This document shows, in pieces, positions 15,281 through 21,037 of a stretch of 21,054 nt of DNA; the stretch's first letter is position 1; the number at the start of each line of letters is the position of its first letter. The stretch comes from a virus. A model generated the notes under the pieces. That model saw only the letters and a list, made by a program, of their open reading frames with translations. It ran no database searches and had not been told where the DNA came from. The stretch spans positions 1 to 21,054 of IMG/VR virus record IMGVR_UViG_3300005435_000060. One strand, written 5' to 3'. Both the position numbers and the translations under genes were made by a program.

Positions 15281-15284
15281 GGCA

Positions 15285-16202
15285 TCACACCTTCCGAGGA
15301 AGCAGGTCGTACACGATCCCGTCGACATTGAAGTCGAGCACCACCGACCTCTCGTTGCCATTCACGAACTGCATGGCCATGAAGCTGTCGCCGTGGAAGA
15401 TGCCGAAGTCGACGTAACCGTCGCCACCCTGCGCGCCCTTGACCCAACCGACGACCTGCCCCGCCTGACTCTTCTCGAGCCCGAGCATCTCGTAGACGTC
15501 GTTCAGGAACAGGAAGCCGTCGGCGTTCAGCTTGTCGTTCGCATAGTTTTGCTGGGACTGCAGGAACATCTGGTTGTACATCGGCGTGCGCTGCCAGTGC
15601 CGACTGCTCTCGTCGAAGATCCGGGCGTAGACCGAGCCGAGTTTGCTCGACGGAAGACCCTTCACCGTCTTGACGTCGGTCCCGTGATCCGTGTCGACGG
15701 CGATCTCACGGTCGACCAGACCGAAACGGAACTCCTCGTCCTTCTCGTTCCCGTACTCCTTGATGACTCGCTGACGGTACTCGCGGAAACCCTTGTCGAG
15801 CGCCGCGTACGCCGCGGTGATGGCCGCGTTCCGGCGAGATAGGATGATGTGCGACCCGCTCAGCGCAGCGACGGAGATCACGCCACACACGAATGCCGGG
15901 GCATACAGCTTGGCGATCTTCAGGCCCGTCTTGGCCCGGTTGAGCGCAGTGTCCTTCTTGGCGTCCTCCTCCGTGTACTCGGCGGAGTCCAGAGCCTGAG
16001 CGTCCTCGATCTGCTGCTTGTTCTTCTCGGCCTCGCCGAGGACTTCCTCCATCTTGAGCGTGGCCCGGCTTGCGAGGACCACGGTGGTGACGACACCGAC
16101 AACTCCGACACCGAAGAGCAGCGTGGGTGAGTTCTTACGCGTGACCAGGATCTGCCGTCCCACCCCGGACGTGACCTTATTCTTGATGGCCGTGAAGCCC
16201 AT
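15285..16202 (-). CDS. Two-pass membrane protein, DUF6353-like, copy A
   Basis: A 305-residue protein with two hydrophobic segments, SPTLLFGVGVVGVVTTVVLAS (about 25-45) and APAFVCGVISVAALSGSHII (about 101-120), separated by a charged helical region. Next comes RRNAAITAAYAALDKGFREYRQRVI and a C-terminal soluble domain of about 160 residues ending in a strand-rich part (ERSVVLDFNVDGIVYDLL). The architecture and the A-x-x-A-Y-x-x-x-x-x-x-F-R-E-Y motif match the protein at 19042-19812, a paralogue in the same window. I recall this family as DUF6353, of unknown function. The topology would place the C-terminal domain on the cytoplasmic side. Start ATG 16202 has AAGGAG 6 bases upstream. Confidence 0.8.
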   Translation of the reverse strand: MGFTAIKNKVTSGVGRQILVTRKNSPTLLFGVGVVGVVTTVVLASRATLKMEEVLGEAEKNKQQIEDAQALDSAEYTEEDAKKDTALNRAKTGLKIAKLYAPAFVCGVISVAALSGSHIILSRRNAAITAAYAALDKGFREYRQRVIKEYGNEKDEEFRFGLVDREIAVDTDHGTDVKTVKGLPSSKLGSVYARIFDESSRHWQRTPMYNQMFLQSQQNYANDKLNADGFLFLNDVYEMLGLEKSQAGQVVGWVKGAQGGDGYVDFGIFHGDSFMAMQFVNGNERSVVLDFNVDGIVYDLLPRKV

Positions 16203-16230
16203 CGGAAACTCCTTGATTCTTCTGGTTGAG

Positions 16231-16386
16231 TCAGTTCGAGGACTGAATGCGGCGCCGGACCGACTCGCGGTTCTTCACGATGAAGTCGACGATGCCGTTC
16301 GCGATGCTGTCGATGGACTGGTCCTTCTTCGAGTGAAGGGTGTAGCCCAGGATGATGCCGGCTGCACACACCAACACGGATCGCAT
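16231..16386 (-). CDS. Small membrane protein (51 aa)
   Basis: A 51-residue protein with an N-terminal hydrophobic segment (MRSVLVCAAGIILGYTLHS) and an amphipathic basic tail (IVDFIVKNRESVRRRI). Start ATG 16386 follows TAGGAG by about 11 bases. It sits 14 bases after the 16401-17027 gene and 28 bases before the DUF6353-like gene. Function unknown. It is one of a run of single-helix proteins of similar design. Confidence 0.65.
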   Translation of the reverse strand: MRSVLVCAAGIILGYTLHSKKDQSIDSIANGIVDFIVKNRESVRRRIQSSN

Positions 16387-16400
16387 TTGGTCTTTGTCTC

Positions 16401-17027
16401 CTAGTCGAGAGGTTCGATCTCGGGCATGACGAGAAGGTAACCGTTGCTCACACGTCGGATCCCCGCGGTTTCGAGATCCGTCCAACCGAACTTCTCGTCT
16501 GTGTTGTGGAATTCCACCCCGACTAGCTCATACAGATCCCGGACGCTGACGAGTTCGTACTTGTCCATGATCTTGTGAAGCTCGTGCAAGACCACTTCCG
16601 CTTCACGACGAGTCGGAATGATGATGTCTTCGAAGTCTCGGGAGGACCTCGAACGAGGGCGTGTGGGTCGTTCTTCGCGCTTGGGCGGAGTCGCATAGCG
16701 GGTGTAGTTCGTGTAGCTACCGCCGCCGAATGCGCTCGGGCGATTGTGTGGCCGTCGGATGTGTCCTCTTTCACCGAAGACCATGCGCTCCATACCCGTG
16801 CTGACTGCTTCGGTGATCATCTCCTTGAGCGCCGGAACGAGCACGTCACTCACGACGTTGTCGACGACATTCTTACCATCGCCGAAGAACATCTGGATCA
16901 GACGCGTACCGAGCGGCTTCTTCCGCACCACCACATTACCGTCGACGACTTTCAAGACGGGGGTTCGCTCCGGCCTTTCGCCCACAACAGGCTTCGGCTG
17001 ATGACTGTTACTGGGAAAGGGGTCCAT
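16401..17027 (-). CDS. Conserved phage protein with C-terminal domain (208 aa)
   Basis: A soluble protein of a family I recall from phages of Gram-positive hosts. A disordered basic N terminus with Pro/Lys is followed by a helical region (NVVDNVVSDVLVPALKEMI), MERMVFGERG, a Gly/Arg/Pro-rich low-complexity stretch (about 98-130), and a C-terminal domain with DFEDIIIPTRREAEVVLHEL, VSVRDLYELVGV and FGWTDLETAGIRRVSNGYLL. The ending matches a recurrent T-D/E-x-K-F/Y-G-W-T-D motif. The function is unknown; the helix plus variable linker suggests an adaptor. Start ATG 17027 follows GAGG by 5 bases. Just upstream lies a terminator-like hairpin (17054-17072). Confidence 0.78.
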   Translation of the reverse strand: MDPFPSNSHQPKPVVGERPERTPVLKVVDGNVVVRKKPLGTRLIQMFFGDGKNVVDNVVSDVLVPALKEMITEAVSTGMERMVFGERGHIRRPHNRPSAFGGGSYTNYTRYATPPKREERPTRPRSRSSRDFEDIIIPTRREAEVVLHELHKIMDKYELVSVRDLYELVGVEFHNTDEKFGWTDLETAGIRRVSNGYLLVMPEIEPLD

Positions 17028-17041
17028 ATTTACCTCGGGAG

Positions 17042-17072
17042 GGAAAAACTAAAAGGCCATGTAATATGGCCT
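17042..17072 (-). terminator. Intrinsic terminator-like hairpin
   Basis: Read on the minus strand, AGGCCAT (17066-17072) and ATGGCCT (17054-17060) form a perfect 7-bp stem with a 5-base loop, followed by TTTAGTTTTT. It lies between the small membrane gene at 17106-17237 and the ribosome binding site of 16401-17027, so it would end or attenuate the transcript starting at the promoter near 17256-17286. Confidence 0.6.
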
Positions 17073-17105
17073 AGTAGTTTGAGCTGGTACGAATGGTTGT
17101 ACTCG

Positions 17106-17237
17106 TTACTTGGCGTCGAAATGATCGTCGATTCGATCTTCGACTTTGCGTTCCATCTTGATCATGTATCCGATCGCGGTGGTGACGGCAAGGCCGAAGG
17201 CGTTCTTGACGATGAATTTCATAAGCTTGGGGTTCAA
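17106..17237 (-). CDS. Small membrane-type protein (43 aa)
   Basis: A 43-residue protein with a hydrophobic central segment (NAFGLAVTTAIGYMI) and a charged C-terminal helix (KMERKVEDRIDDHF). Start TTG 17237 is chosen because AGAGG lies 7 bases upstream; ATG 17222, five codons later, has no binding site at a workable distance. It lies about 20 bases after the predicted transcription start of the 17256-17286 promoter and is closed by the hairpin at 17054-17072, so it may form a short single-gene transcript. The function is not recognised. Confidence 0.55.
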   Translation of the reverse strand: MNPKLMKFIVKNAFGLAVTTAIGYMIKMERKVEDRIDDHFDAK

Positions 17238-17255
17238 GGGTACACCTCTCAGTTA

Positions 17256-17286
17256 GGGTCTCATTATAGGCCCAGTTTTTCCTGCG
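17256..17286 (-). promoter_or_regulatory. Promoter-like element, copy 1
   Basis: On the minus strand CGCAG (17282-17286) is followed by 13 bases and then TATAATGAGACCC (17256-17268). The spacing, the flanking A-rich segment and the last 13 bases are identical or nearly so to the copy at 20559-20589. TATAAT is the ideal -10 box. No TTGACA lies 17 bp upstream, where CGCAG-AAAA is conserved instead. Transcription would start near 17256, just before the gene at 17106-17237. Confidence 0.7.
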
Positions 17287-17289
17287 AGG

Positions 17290-17490
17290 TCACTCAGGGT
17301 AGGGCTGATCGGGATGAAATCTCTTCAGATAGTCTTCGACCGTGCATAGCTGCATGTTCTTACCGATGCAGACTTGGTCGATTTCGGGATCGTCTCGACG
17401 GTCGAGCAACCACTGAACAGTTTCGAACGGTGTTCCATTGAACAAAGGCTGCATATCTTTGCTCAGAACGGCATCGAAATATGTTCCCGT
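17290..17490 (-). CDS. Small protein with apparent ACG start (66 aa)
   Basis: A small acidic protein with the N-terminal phrase YFDAVLSKDMQPLFNGTPFE and then a helix VQWLLDRRDDPE; function unknown. The first in-frame ATG is at 17454 (54 residues) and has no convincing binding site. A near-perfect AAAGGAGGT lies upstream, exactly 8 bases before an in-frame ACG at 17488-17490, and the codons in between look like coding sequence. No ATG, GTG or TTG is suitably placed. I therefore annotate the rare ACG start, with ATG 17454 as the conservative alternative. A 5-codon minigene, ATG AAA GGA GGT AAA TAA, overlaps the binding site. The promoter-like element at 17256-17286 lies just beyond its stop. 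Confidence 0.5.
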   Translation of the reverse strand, partial: TGTYFDAVLSKDMQPLFNGTPFETVQWLLDRRDDPEIDQVCIGKNMQLCTVEDYLKRFHPDQPYPE

Positions 17491-17507
17491 TTTATTTACC
17501 TCCTTTC

Positions 17508-17987
17508 ATGGGGATTGGAAACCAGGCGGCAGGGCGGCTTTTAAGCTAATCCGATTCGCCGTTTACGTGAATTTCAACCTGCTCTTATAGCGGATTCTGC
17601 CTGGCTGTCCTGAAGAGAATCGGAATCAGCCTCGATTCTACCCAGGACGTAGATGGTGGACAGGACGTTCGAGCCGGCCGTGCATATTCATTCAGTTACA
17701 GGACTGGATGCGATGTCGCATGATCATTCCTTCCTCTGGGCAGCAGGGACATCAAGTCCGGAGAGATTCAGGGGCGCTACCATACTCGATTGCGCCAGAT
17801 CTCGAATACAGTCAGAATCTCTCCGGACGATGGGTGAGGGCGCACGTGTTTAGCTTCCCCCGGTTTTCGGTGGGGGTGACCACCGGGTCTGCACGGCTGT
17901 CGTTTAAAATCGGCATCCGGAATAAGAGAAATGAGAGACCCCTTGTAAATCTGTCAATTCCCCTTGCCGATTCCCTCAAAATGTTGA
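17508..17987 (-). other. Structured non-coding region, candidate large RNA
   Basis: About 480 bases with no convincing gene. Hairpins include a perfect 14-bp stem (17756-17769 with 17815-17828) enclosing a GGCGC/GCGCC stem (17773-17777, 17792-17796). Another is 6+7 bp (17607-17612 with 17643-17648, and 17616-17622 with 17633-17639) whose internal loop becomes two G.U pairs only on the minus-strand RNA. A further CCCCC/GGGGG hairpin lies at 17857-17876. The pattern suggests a folded minus-strand RNA, as in the large phage RNAs GOLLD and ROOL, though I cannot identify a class and no tRNA is recognisable. A plus-strand frame at 17653-17853 is judged spurious. Confidence 0.5.
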
Positions 17988-18497
17988 TCAGACGAGCTGG
18001 TTCCTACGCTGCATGGCGATCTGCATGTGCTCCTTCGTCATGTGGCGCACGTCGGTGCCGGCGATCGCCTCGAACTGAGCGTCGTCCATCTCGAGGAGTT
18101 CCTGCCTCGTGTACTCCTTCGACGCAGCCTGCGAAGTAAGGTTGGCCGGAACGATCCCGTTGACGAAGTCAGCCGCTTCTCCCTCGTTCTGGATGAGGGA
18201 CATAAAGAGCTCGGAGTATGCGTCCGAAGACATGAACTCGTCAGAGATCTCCTGGTTCTTGATGAAGCGTCCGTCATCGGTGCGCACGCCGACAGAACGG
18301 GCGATGATGTCCTTAAAGGCAGCGATGAGCATCGGGATGTTCTGAGCTTGAGAGATTGTGGTGAGATGGTGGGCCAAGCTCTCACCCGGGAAGAGCAAAG
18401 TCATCTCGGTGATCTCGGCCTTGGTCAGGTGGAACCAGAACGTCTTGGTGACGGTTTTACCATCGAAATCGATGAAGGTTATATTCTTCTTGAGCAT
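17988..18497 (-). CDS. Phage protein, possibly tail-assembly-chaperone-like (169 aa)
   Basis: A soluble helical protein. Residues 1-30 form two strands and a helix (KNITFIDFDGKTVTKTFWFH, then LTKAEITEM). A helix pair follows, then IARSVGVRTDDGRFIKNQEI, SDEFMSSDAYSELFMSLIQN and EAADFVNGIVP. The N-terminal pattern D-F-D-G-x-x-V-T ... F-x-F-x-L-T-K-A-E and the S-S-D/E-A-Y-S-E-L-F motif match a phage family I associate with tail assembly chaperones, but no tail gene lies in the window and no frameshift partner frame is visible downstream. The assignment is therefore tentative. Start ATG 18497 has AAAGGA upstream. A 6-bp hairpin (18519-18538) sits just before that site. Confidence 0.55.
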   Translation of the reverse strand: MLKKNITFIDFDGKTVTKTFWFHLTKAEITEMTLLFPGESLAHHLTTISQAQNIPMLIAAFKDIIARSVGVRTDDGRFIKNQEISDEFMSSDAYSELFMSLIQNEGEAADFVNGIVPANLTSQAASKEYTRQELLEMDDAQFEAIAGTDVRHMTKEHMQIAMQRRNQLV

Positions 18498-18538
18498 TTC
18501 TTTTTTTCCTTTCGATCAATCTCCAATCGATCGGAGAT

Positions 18539-18661
18539 CTAGAGGATGATCCAGCGGGTGCCCACAAAGAGCAGTATGGAGAACCCATAACGGCCCCGCG
18601 ACAGGGGATTGGTTTTGAGATTCGTCGCCTTGATGAGAGGACAAATCTGTGGAGTCTCCAT
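18539..18661 (-). CDS. Possible 40-residue hydrophobic peptide inside the hairpin RNA
   Basis: A 40-codon frame from ATG 18661 with AAGGG 4 bases upstream. The peptide is basic in the middle (LIKATNLKTNPLSRGR) and hydrophobic at the end (YGFSILLFVGTRWIIL), resembling a small membrane peptide. Its binding site and start codon lie inside one arm of the 31-bp stem at 18552-18685, and its 3' coding end forms the other arm. It may instead be accidental. Confidence 0.3.
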   Translation of the reverse strand: METPQICPLIKATNLKTNPLSRGRYGFSILLFVGTRWIIL

Positions 18662-18685
18662 ACTGCCCTTAGCGGACACCCGCTG
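18552..18685 (-). ncRNA. Candidate structured RNA with 31-bp closing stem
   Basis: On the minus strand, bases 18685-18655 pair with 18582-18552 over 31 positions with one mismatch. Three of the pairs are G.U on this strand and would be A-C mismatches on the other, so the fold favours the minus-strand transcript. Inside the 72-base loop are a 9-bp hairpin (AGATTTGTC, 18640-18648, with GACGAATCT, 18618-18626, one U.G) and CCCC/GGGG (18594-18597, 18604-18607). A 6-bp hairpin lies just downstream (18519-18538). It may be a regulatory RNA, or the mRNA of the overlapping 40-codon frame. Confidence 0.6.
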
Positions 18686-18696
18686 TGAAATTGCTG

Positions 18697-18990
18697 TTAG
18701 ACCTCGGCGGTCTCGTCCGCGGCCTGGCCGTTCTCGGCACGCTTGCGTGCCACGACCACCCCGACGACGATGAACGCGACGCTGGAGGCGCCGGCGATGA
18801 TCTTCGTCTTGTGGTTCTTGAGCGCGGTGCGGGTCTTGTCCTTGAGCGAGGGCTTCTCGACGCCGACCTCGGTGATCTCGTGCACGACCGCCTCGCGGTG
18901 CTTCGCGCTCTTCTGCTCGGGGATCGACGTCTGATCCGCGGTCTCGACCTCGGTGTCCGCGGCGACGTTCTTGCTGTTGGCGGTAGCCAT
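18697..18990 (-). CDS. Single-pass membrane protein with acidic N terminus (97 aa)
   Basis: A 97-residue protein with a disordered, acidic, Thr/Glu-rich N terminus (about 1-40), a basic stretch (SLKDKTRTALKNHKTK), one transmembrane helix (IIAGASSVAFIVVGVVVA, about 64-81) and a short tail (RKRAENGQAADETAEV). The layout resembles that of the gene at 20343-20540. No clear binding site precedes ATG 18990. It is the last gene before the hairpin RNA. Function unknown; it may be an abundant membrane protein of the infection cycle. Confidence 0.65.
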   Translation of the reverse strand: MATANSKNVAADTEVETADQTSIPEQKSAKHREAVVHEITEVGVEKPSLKDKTRTALKNHKTKIIAGASSVAFIVVGVVVARKRAENGQAADETAEV

Positions 18991-19041
18991 TTTCAGGGGT
19001 TTCTTTCAGATTGTGTTTTGGAAGCGGAGGTAAAGTTCTCT

Positions 19042-19812
19042 TCAACTGTAGACGGAGAAGTATCCCCGTCCAGGAGTTGTCTGGAAATTGATCGTGATGC
19101 ACGGACGGCCGTCGGGGGTCATGGCCGTGGAGTACTCGATCTCGAGCCCGGTGTCGGTGTTCCAACCGATCTCATCGGATTCCGCTGTCTTCGGGAGACC
19201 GATTAGGTCCCAGAGGTCGCTGAGTGATGCGTAACTATCGTGGATGATCCGATAGTTGATATCGTTCTGCGCCTTCTTCAAACCCTCCAAGGTGGAGTTG
19301 AAGTATCGACCAGAATGCATGTCGAGGCAGAGCGCTTCCCCGCCACCGAAGACGATGATCTCGGCCGGGGGATTCTTGTTGACGCGATCCTGGGCGATCT
19401 CGTCTCGAACAGCCTGCTCCTTCTTCTCGCCCAGTTTGGTGACGACCTTGTCCTTGTACTCCCGGAATGCTTCCTGGGATAGAGAATAGGCCGAAGCCAG
19501 AGCGGCAGCACGTCGCGTGTGGATGCGATTGGCGGCGATGATGCATGCGAACGTGGTGATGCCGGTTCCGACTGCAGGAACGTACAGAAGCCAGGTCAGT
19601 TCGACCTTCTGCTTCGGAGTCAACTCGACGGGTTCATCCTCGAGGTCGAGCTTCTCCTGTTCGATCCTCAGGACTTCGGCGGCCTTGAATGTGGCCTGTC
19701 CTGTGAGAATCGCTGTGGTCACCAGACCCGTCGCTCCGACAGCGGTCAGGATCATGGGTGTGTTGTCGGCAGTAGCCTTGCGCGCCTTGGCGATCATGGC
19801 GCCGAAATTCAT
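19042..19812 (-). CDS. Two-pass membrane protein, DUF6353-like, copy B
   Basis: A 256-residue paralogue of the protein at 15285-16202. It has an N-terminal helix, a first hydrophobic segment (PMILTAVGATGLVTTAILTG, about 19-38), a charged loop, a second hydrophobic segment (YVPAVGTGITTFACIIAA, about 77-94), RRAAALASAYSLSQEAFREY and a C-terminal domain with ALCLDMHSGRYFNSTLEGL and SYASLSDLWDLIGLP. The F-R-E-Y motif after the second membrane segment and the D-L-x-D-L-I-G-L element parallel VYEMLGL in copy A. The function is unknown. Start ATG 19812 has GGGAG 7 bases upstream, 2 bases beyond the stop of the anchored protein gene. Confidence 0.8.
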   Translation of the reverse strand: MNFGAMIAKARKATADNTPMILTAVGATGLVTTAILTGQATFKAAEVLRIEQEKLDLEDEPVELTPKQKVELTWLLYVPAVGTGITTFACIIAANRIHTRRAAALASAYSLSQEAFREYKDKVVTKLGEKKEQAVRDEIAQDRVNKNPPAEIIVFGGGEALCLDMHSGRYFNSTLEGLKKAQNDINYRIIHDSYASLSDLWDLIGLPKTAESDEIGWNTDTGLEIEYSTAMTPDGRPCITINFQTTPGRGYFSVYS

Positions 19813-19814
19813 TG

Positions 19815-20258
19815 TCAGGCTCCCTGCGAAAGATAGACAGTCGTGTTCAGACCCTCAATGGAGAAGGGGTAGCTGAGCTCGCCGTCCTTGTATGTGAAAG
19901 TCTTGGTTGCGTCCTGAGACGCTAGTATATCGCTCGACATCGCGTTCGTGTCACCCCTAGACGTCACGGCGAACGAGTTTGGAACATTGTCGAAGACAGG
20001 GAAGGTTCCGATCCAGTAGACACCCTGGATGTCACCCATCGACATGTTGATCGTGATCGTGTTCTCGGTTATCGTGGCGGTCATCTTGACGTTGGGCATC
20101 CCACTGTGCACCTGGTGCCATTGACCGTAGAGATGGACGGGGCCGGTCGGAGCCTTCTGAACCGCAGCAGCGGAAGAGCTGTCGAAGAATCGGATTCCGA
20201 AGATGATCAGTGCAGCAATGGCGCCCCCAATGATCAGAGCGATGATGCGCTTACGCAT
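19815..20258 (-). CDS. Membrane-anchored extracytoplasmic protein (147 aa)
   Basis: MRKRIIALIIGGAIAALIIF at the N terminus is a short basic lead plus signal-anchor, with no lipobox. The rest is a small strand-rich domain with VHLYGQWHQVHSGMPNVKMT, VYWIGTFPVFD and DATKTFTYKDGELSYPFSIE. I recall such domains from hypothetical proteins of actinobacteria and their phages, where they are anchored outside the membrane. A role in superinfection exclusion or cell-surface modification is possible but not shown. Start ATG 20258 has AAGGAG 6 bases upstream; the longer frame to 20297 runs through a hairpin. The 3' end abuts copy B of the two-pass membrane protein. Confidence 0.75.
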   Translation of the reverse strand: MRKRIIALIIGGAIAALIIFGIRFFDSSSAAAVQKAPTGPVHLYGQWHQVHSGMPNVKMTATITENTITINMSMGDIQGVYWIGTFPVFDNVPNSFAVTSRGDTNAMSSDILASQDATKTFTYKDGELSYPFSIEGLNTTVYLSQGA

Positions 20259-20281
20259 TACGTACTCCTTGTACGGTGGGC

Positions 20282-20319
20282 TAAAAGGAAAACCCAAAGA
20301 CCGTGTTAGGATCTGTGGG
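20282..20319 (-). terminator. Terminator-like hairpin
   Basis: Read on the minus strand, CCCACAGA (20312-20319) pairs with TCTTTGGG (20293-20300) with one mismatch and an 11-base loop, followed by TTTTCCTTTT. It lies between 20343-20540 and the binding site of 19815-20258, closing the short transcript that starts at the 20559-20589 promoter. Confidence 0.55.
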
Positions 20320-20342
20320 CTTTGAGCTTCCGATGGATCAGA

Positions 20343-20540
20343 TCAGAGCGCTTCGTTCTCCTCCGAGTTCTGGCGCGACTTGACGGCGAGCACGACGGTG
20401 ACGAAGGTGGCGGTCACGGCCGTAGCGAGGAACATCGGGTTGGTAGCGATGGTCTTCAGCTTGGCGGTGCGCGTCACCTCCGGGGTGTCAGTGGTCTCCG
20501 AGGTCTCGACAGCGGTTTCGGTGCTGGAGGTCTTGGGCAT
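20343..20540 (-). CDS. Single-pass membrane protein, Thr/Glu-rich (65 aa)
   Basis: A 65-residue protein with a Thr/Ser/Glu-rich N terminus (MPKTSSTETAVETSETTDTP), a basic stretch, one membrane segment (MFLATAVTATFVTVVLAV, about 37-54) and a tail KSRQNSEENEAL. It follows the plan of the 97-residue protein at 18697-18990. Start ATG 20540 has AAAGG 6 bases upstream. The gene starts about 20 bases after the predicted transcript start of promoter copy 2 and is followed by a terminator-like hairpin, so it may be a strong single-gene unit. Function unknown. Confidence 0.65.
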   Translation of the reverse strand: MPKTSSTETAVETSETTDTPEVTRTAKLKTIATNPMFLATAVTATFVTVVLAVKSRQNSEENEAL

Positions 20541-20558
20541 GATCAACCTTTCGGTAAG

Positions 20559-20589
20559 GGGTCTCATTATAACCCATGTATTTTCTGCG
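20559..20589 (-). promoter_or_regulatory. Promoter-like element, copy 2
   Basis: On the minus strand CGCAG (20585-20589), 13 bases and TATAATGAGACCC (20559-20571) repeat the element at 17256-17286 with the same spacing. Here too it sits just before the start of a small membrane protein gene (20343-20540) and just after the stop of the preceding gene (20621-20743). A consensus -10 without a standard -35 suggests an activated host promoter. Confidence 0.7.
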
Positions 20590-20620
20590 ACCCTTCACCC
20601 AAATACCATCCGGGGATTTT

Positions 20621-20743
20621 TTAGTCTTCGTCCTTCGAATCTGCCCCCATTATATTGATCATAATTTTGCTGGCGAAAAAGAAGAAGAATACATACCCAC
20701 CACCGAAAATGGTACCGGCAATGAAGGCGAATAAAAGTGCCAT
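20621..20743 (-). CDS. Small membrane protein (40 aa)
   Basis: A 40-residue protein that is hydrophobic over most of its length (LLFAFIAGTIFGGGYVFFFF) with a short acidic end (ADSKDED). Start ATG 20743 is supported by GGAGGG 7 bases upstream. It lies between a terminator-like hairpin (20765-20795) and promoter copy 2. No family is recognised. The TATAAT inside its last codons (minus strand) is read as coding sequence because it lacks the rest of the promoter element. Confidence 0.6.
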   Translation of the reverse strand: MALLFAFIAGTIFGGGYVFFFFFASKIMINIMGADSKDED

Positions 20744-20756
20744 CACCAGTCCCTCC

Positions 20757-20795
20757 AAAGCGAAAACCTAAACTCCTTGTTGGGGAGTTTAGGTT
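20757..20795 (-). terminator. Terminator-like 12-bp hairpin
   Basis: On the minus strand AACCTAAACTCC (20784-20795) and GGAGTTTAGGTT (20765-20776) form a perfect 12-bp stem with a 7-base loop, followed by TTCGCTTT. The T tract is interrupted, so it may be leaky, letting expression continue to the next gene. Confidence 0.6.
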
Positions 20796-20803
20796 GTTGA
20801 GTT

Positions 20804-21037
20804 CTATCGGGTCTTGGTGGTCTTGACTGCGATCTTGCAGGCAGCGCTCACAACTGTCACCGTGACGATGGAAGCGACGACTACCTTCGCTGCGGGTCTT
20901 AGGATGTCTTCGACAACGCCGTTGAGGACGTTGGCTGCGGACGTTCCTATTTCCTGCGCGATGTACTCGTCGAGGTCATCGTCCTTCGGGGACGGTGCAA
21001 GGCTGATGTCTGCGACGATTCGCTTCTTAAACTTCAC
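20804..21037 (-). CDS. Small membrane protein (77 aa)
   Basis: A 77-residue protein. The N terminus is basic (MKFKKRIVADI) and then acidic (SPKDDDLDEYIAQEIG). A hydrophobic helix ending in VVVASIVTVTVVSAACKIAV (about 50-70) follows, with a short basic tail. Start GTG 21037 has AAAGG 7 bases upstream. It is the first complete gene in transcription order in the window and is followed by the 12-bp hairpin. The upstream context lies outside the window. Function not recognised. Confidence 0.6.
   Translation of the reverse strand: MKFKKRIVADISLAPSPKDDDLDEYIAQEIGTSAANVLNGVVEDILRPAAKVVVASIVTVTVVSAACKIAVKTTKTR

Noticed and set aside
17756-17828. Possible tRNA, because GGCGC/GCGCC and TGGTA resemble a D arm on the minus strand
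   Set aside because: The would-be D loop is too long, there is no T-arm GTTC-type motif, no anticodon arm and no correct acceptor spacing.
17653-17853. Plus-strand 66-codon frame in the gene-free region
   Set aside because: It crosses both arms of the 14-bp inverted repeat, has no homologue I recognise, and opposes all other transcription; an AGGA before its ATG is weak support.
18539-19165. Minus-strand 208-codon frame overlapping the single-pass membrane gene
   Set aside because: It is Arg/Gly/His-rich, a frame shadow of the 18697-18990 gene; only its last 40 codons have independent interest.
20640-20665. Third promoter copy (TATAAT near 20650)
   Set aside because: It lacks the CGCAG block and GAGACCC and lies inside the codons of the 40-residue membrane protein.
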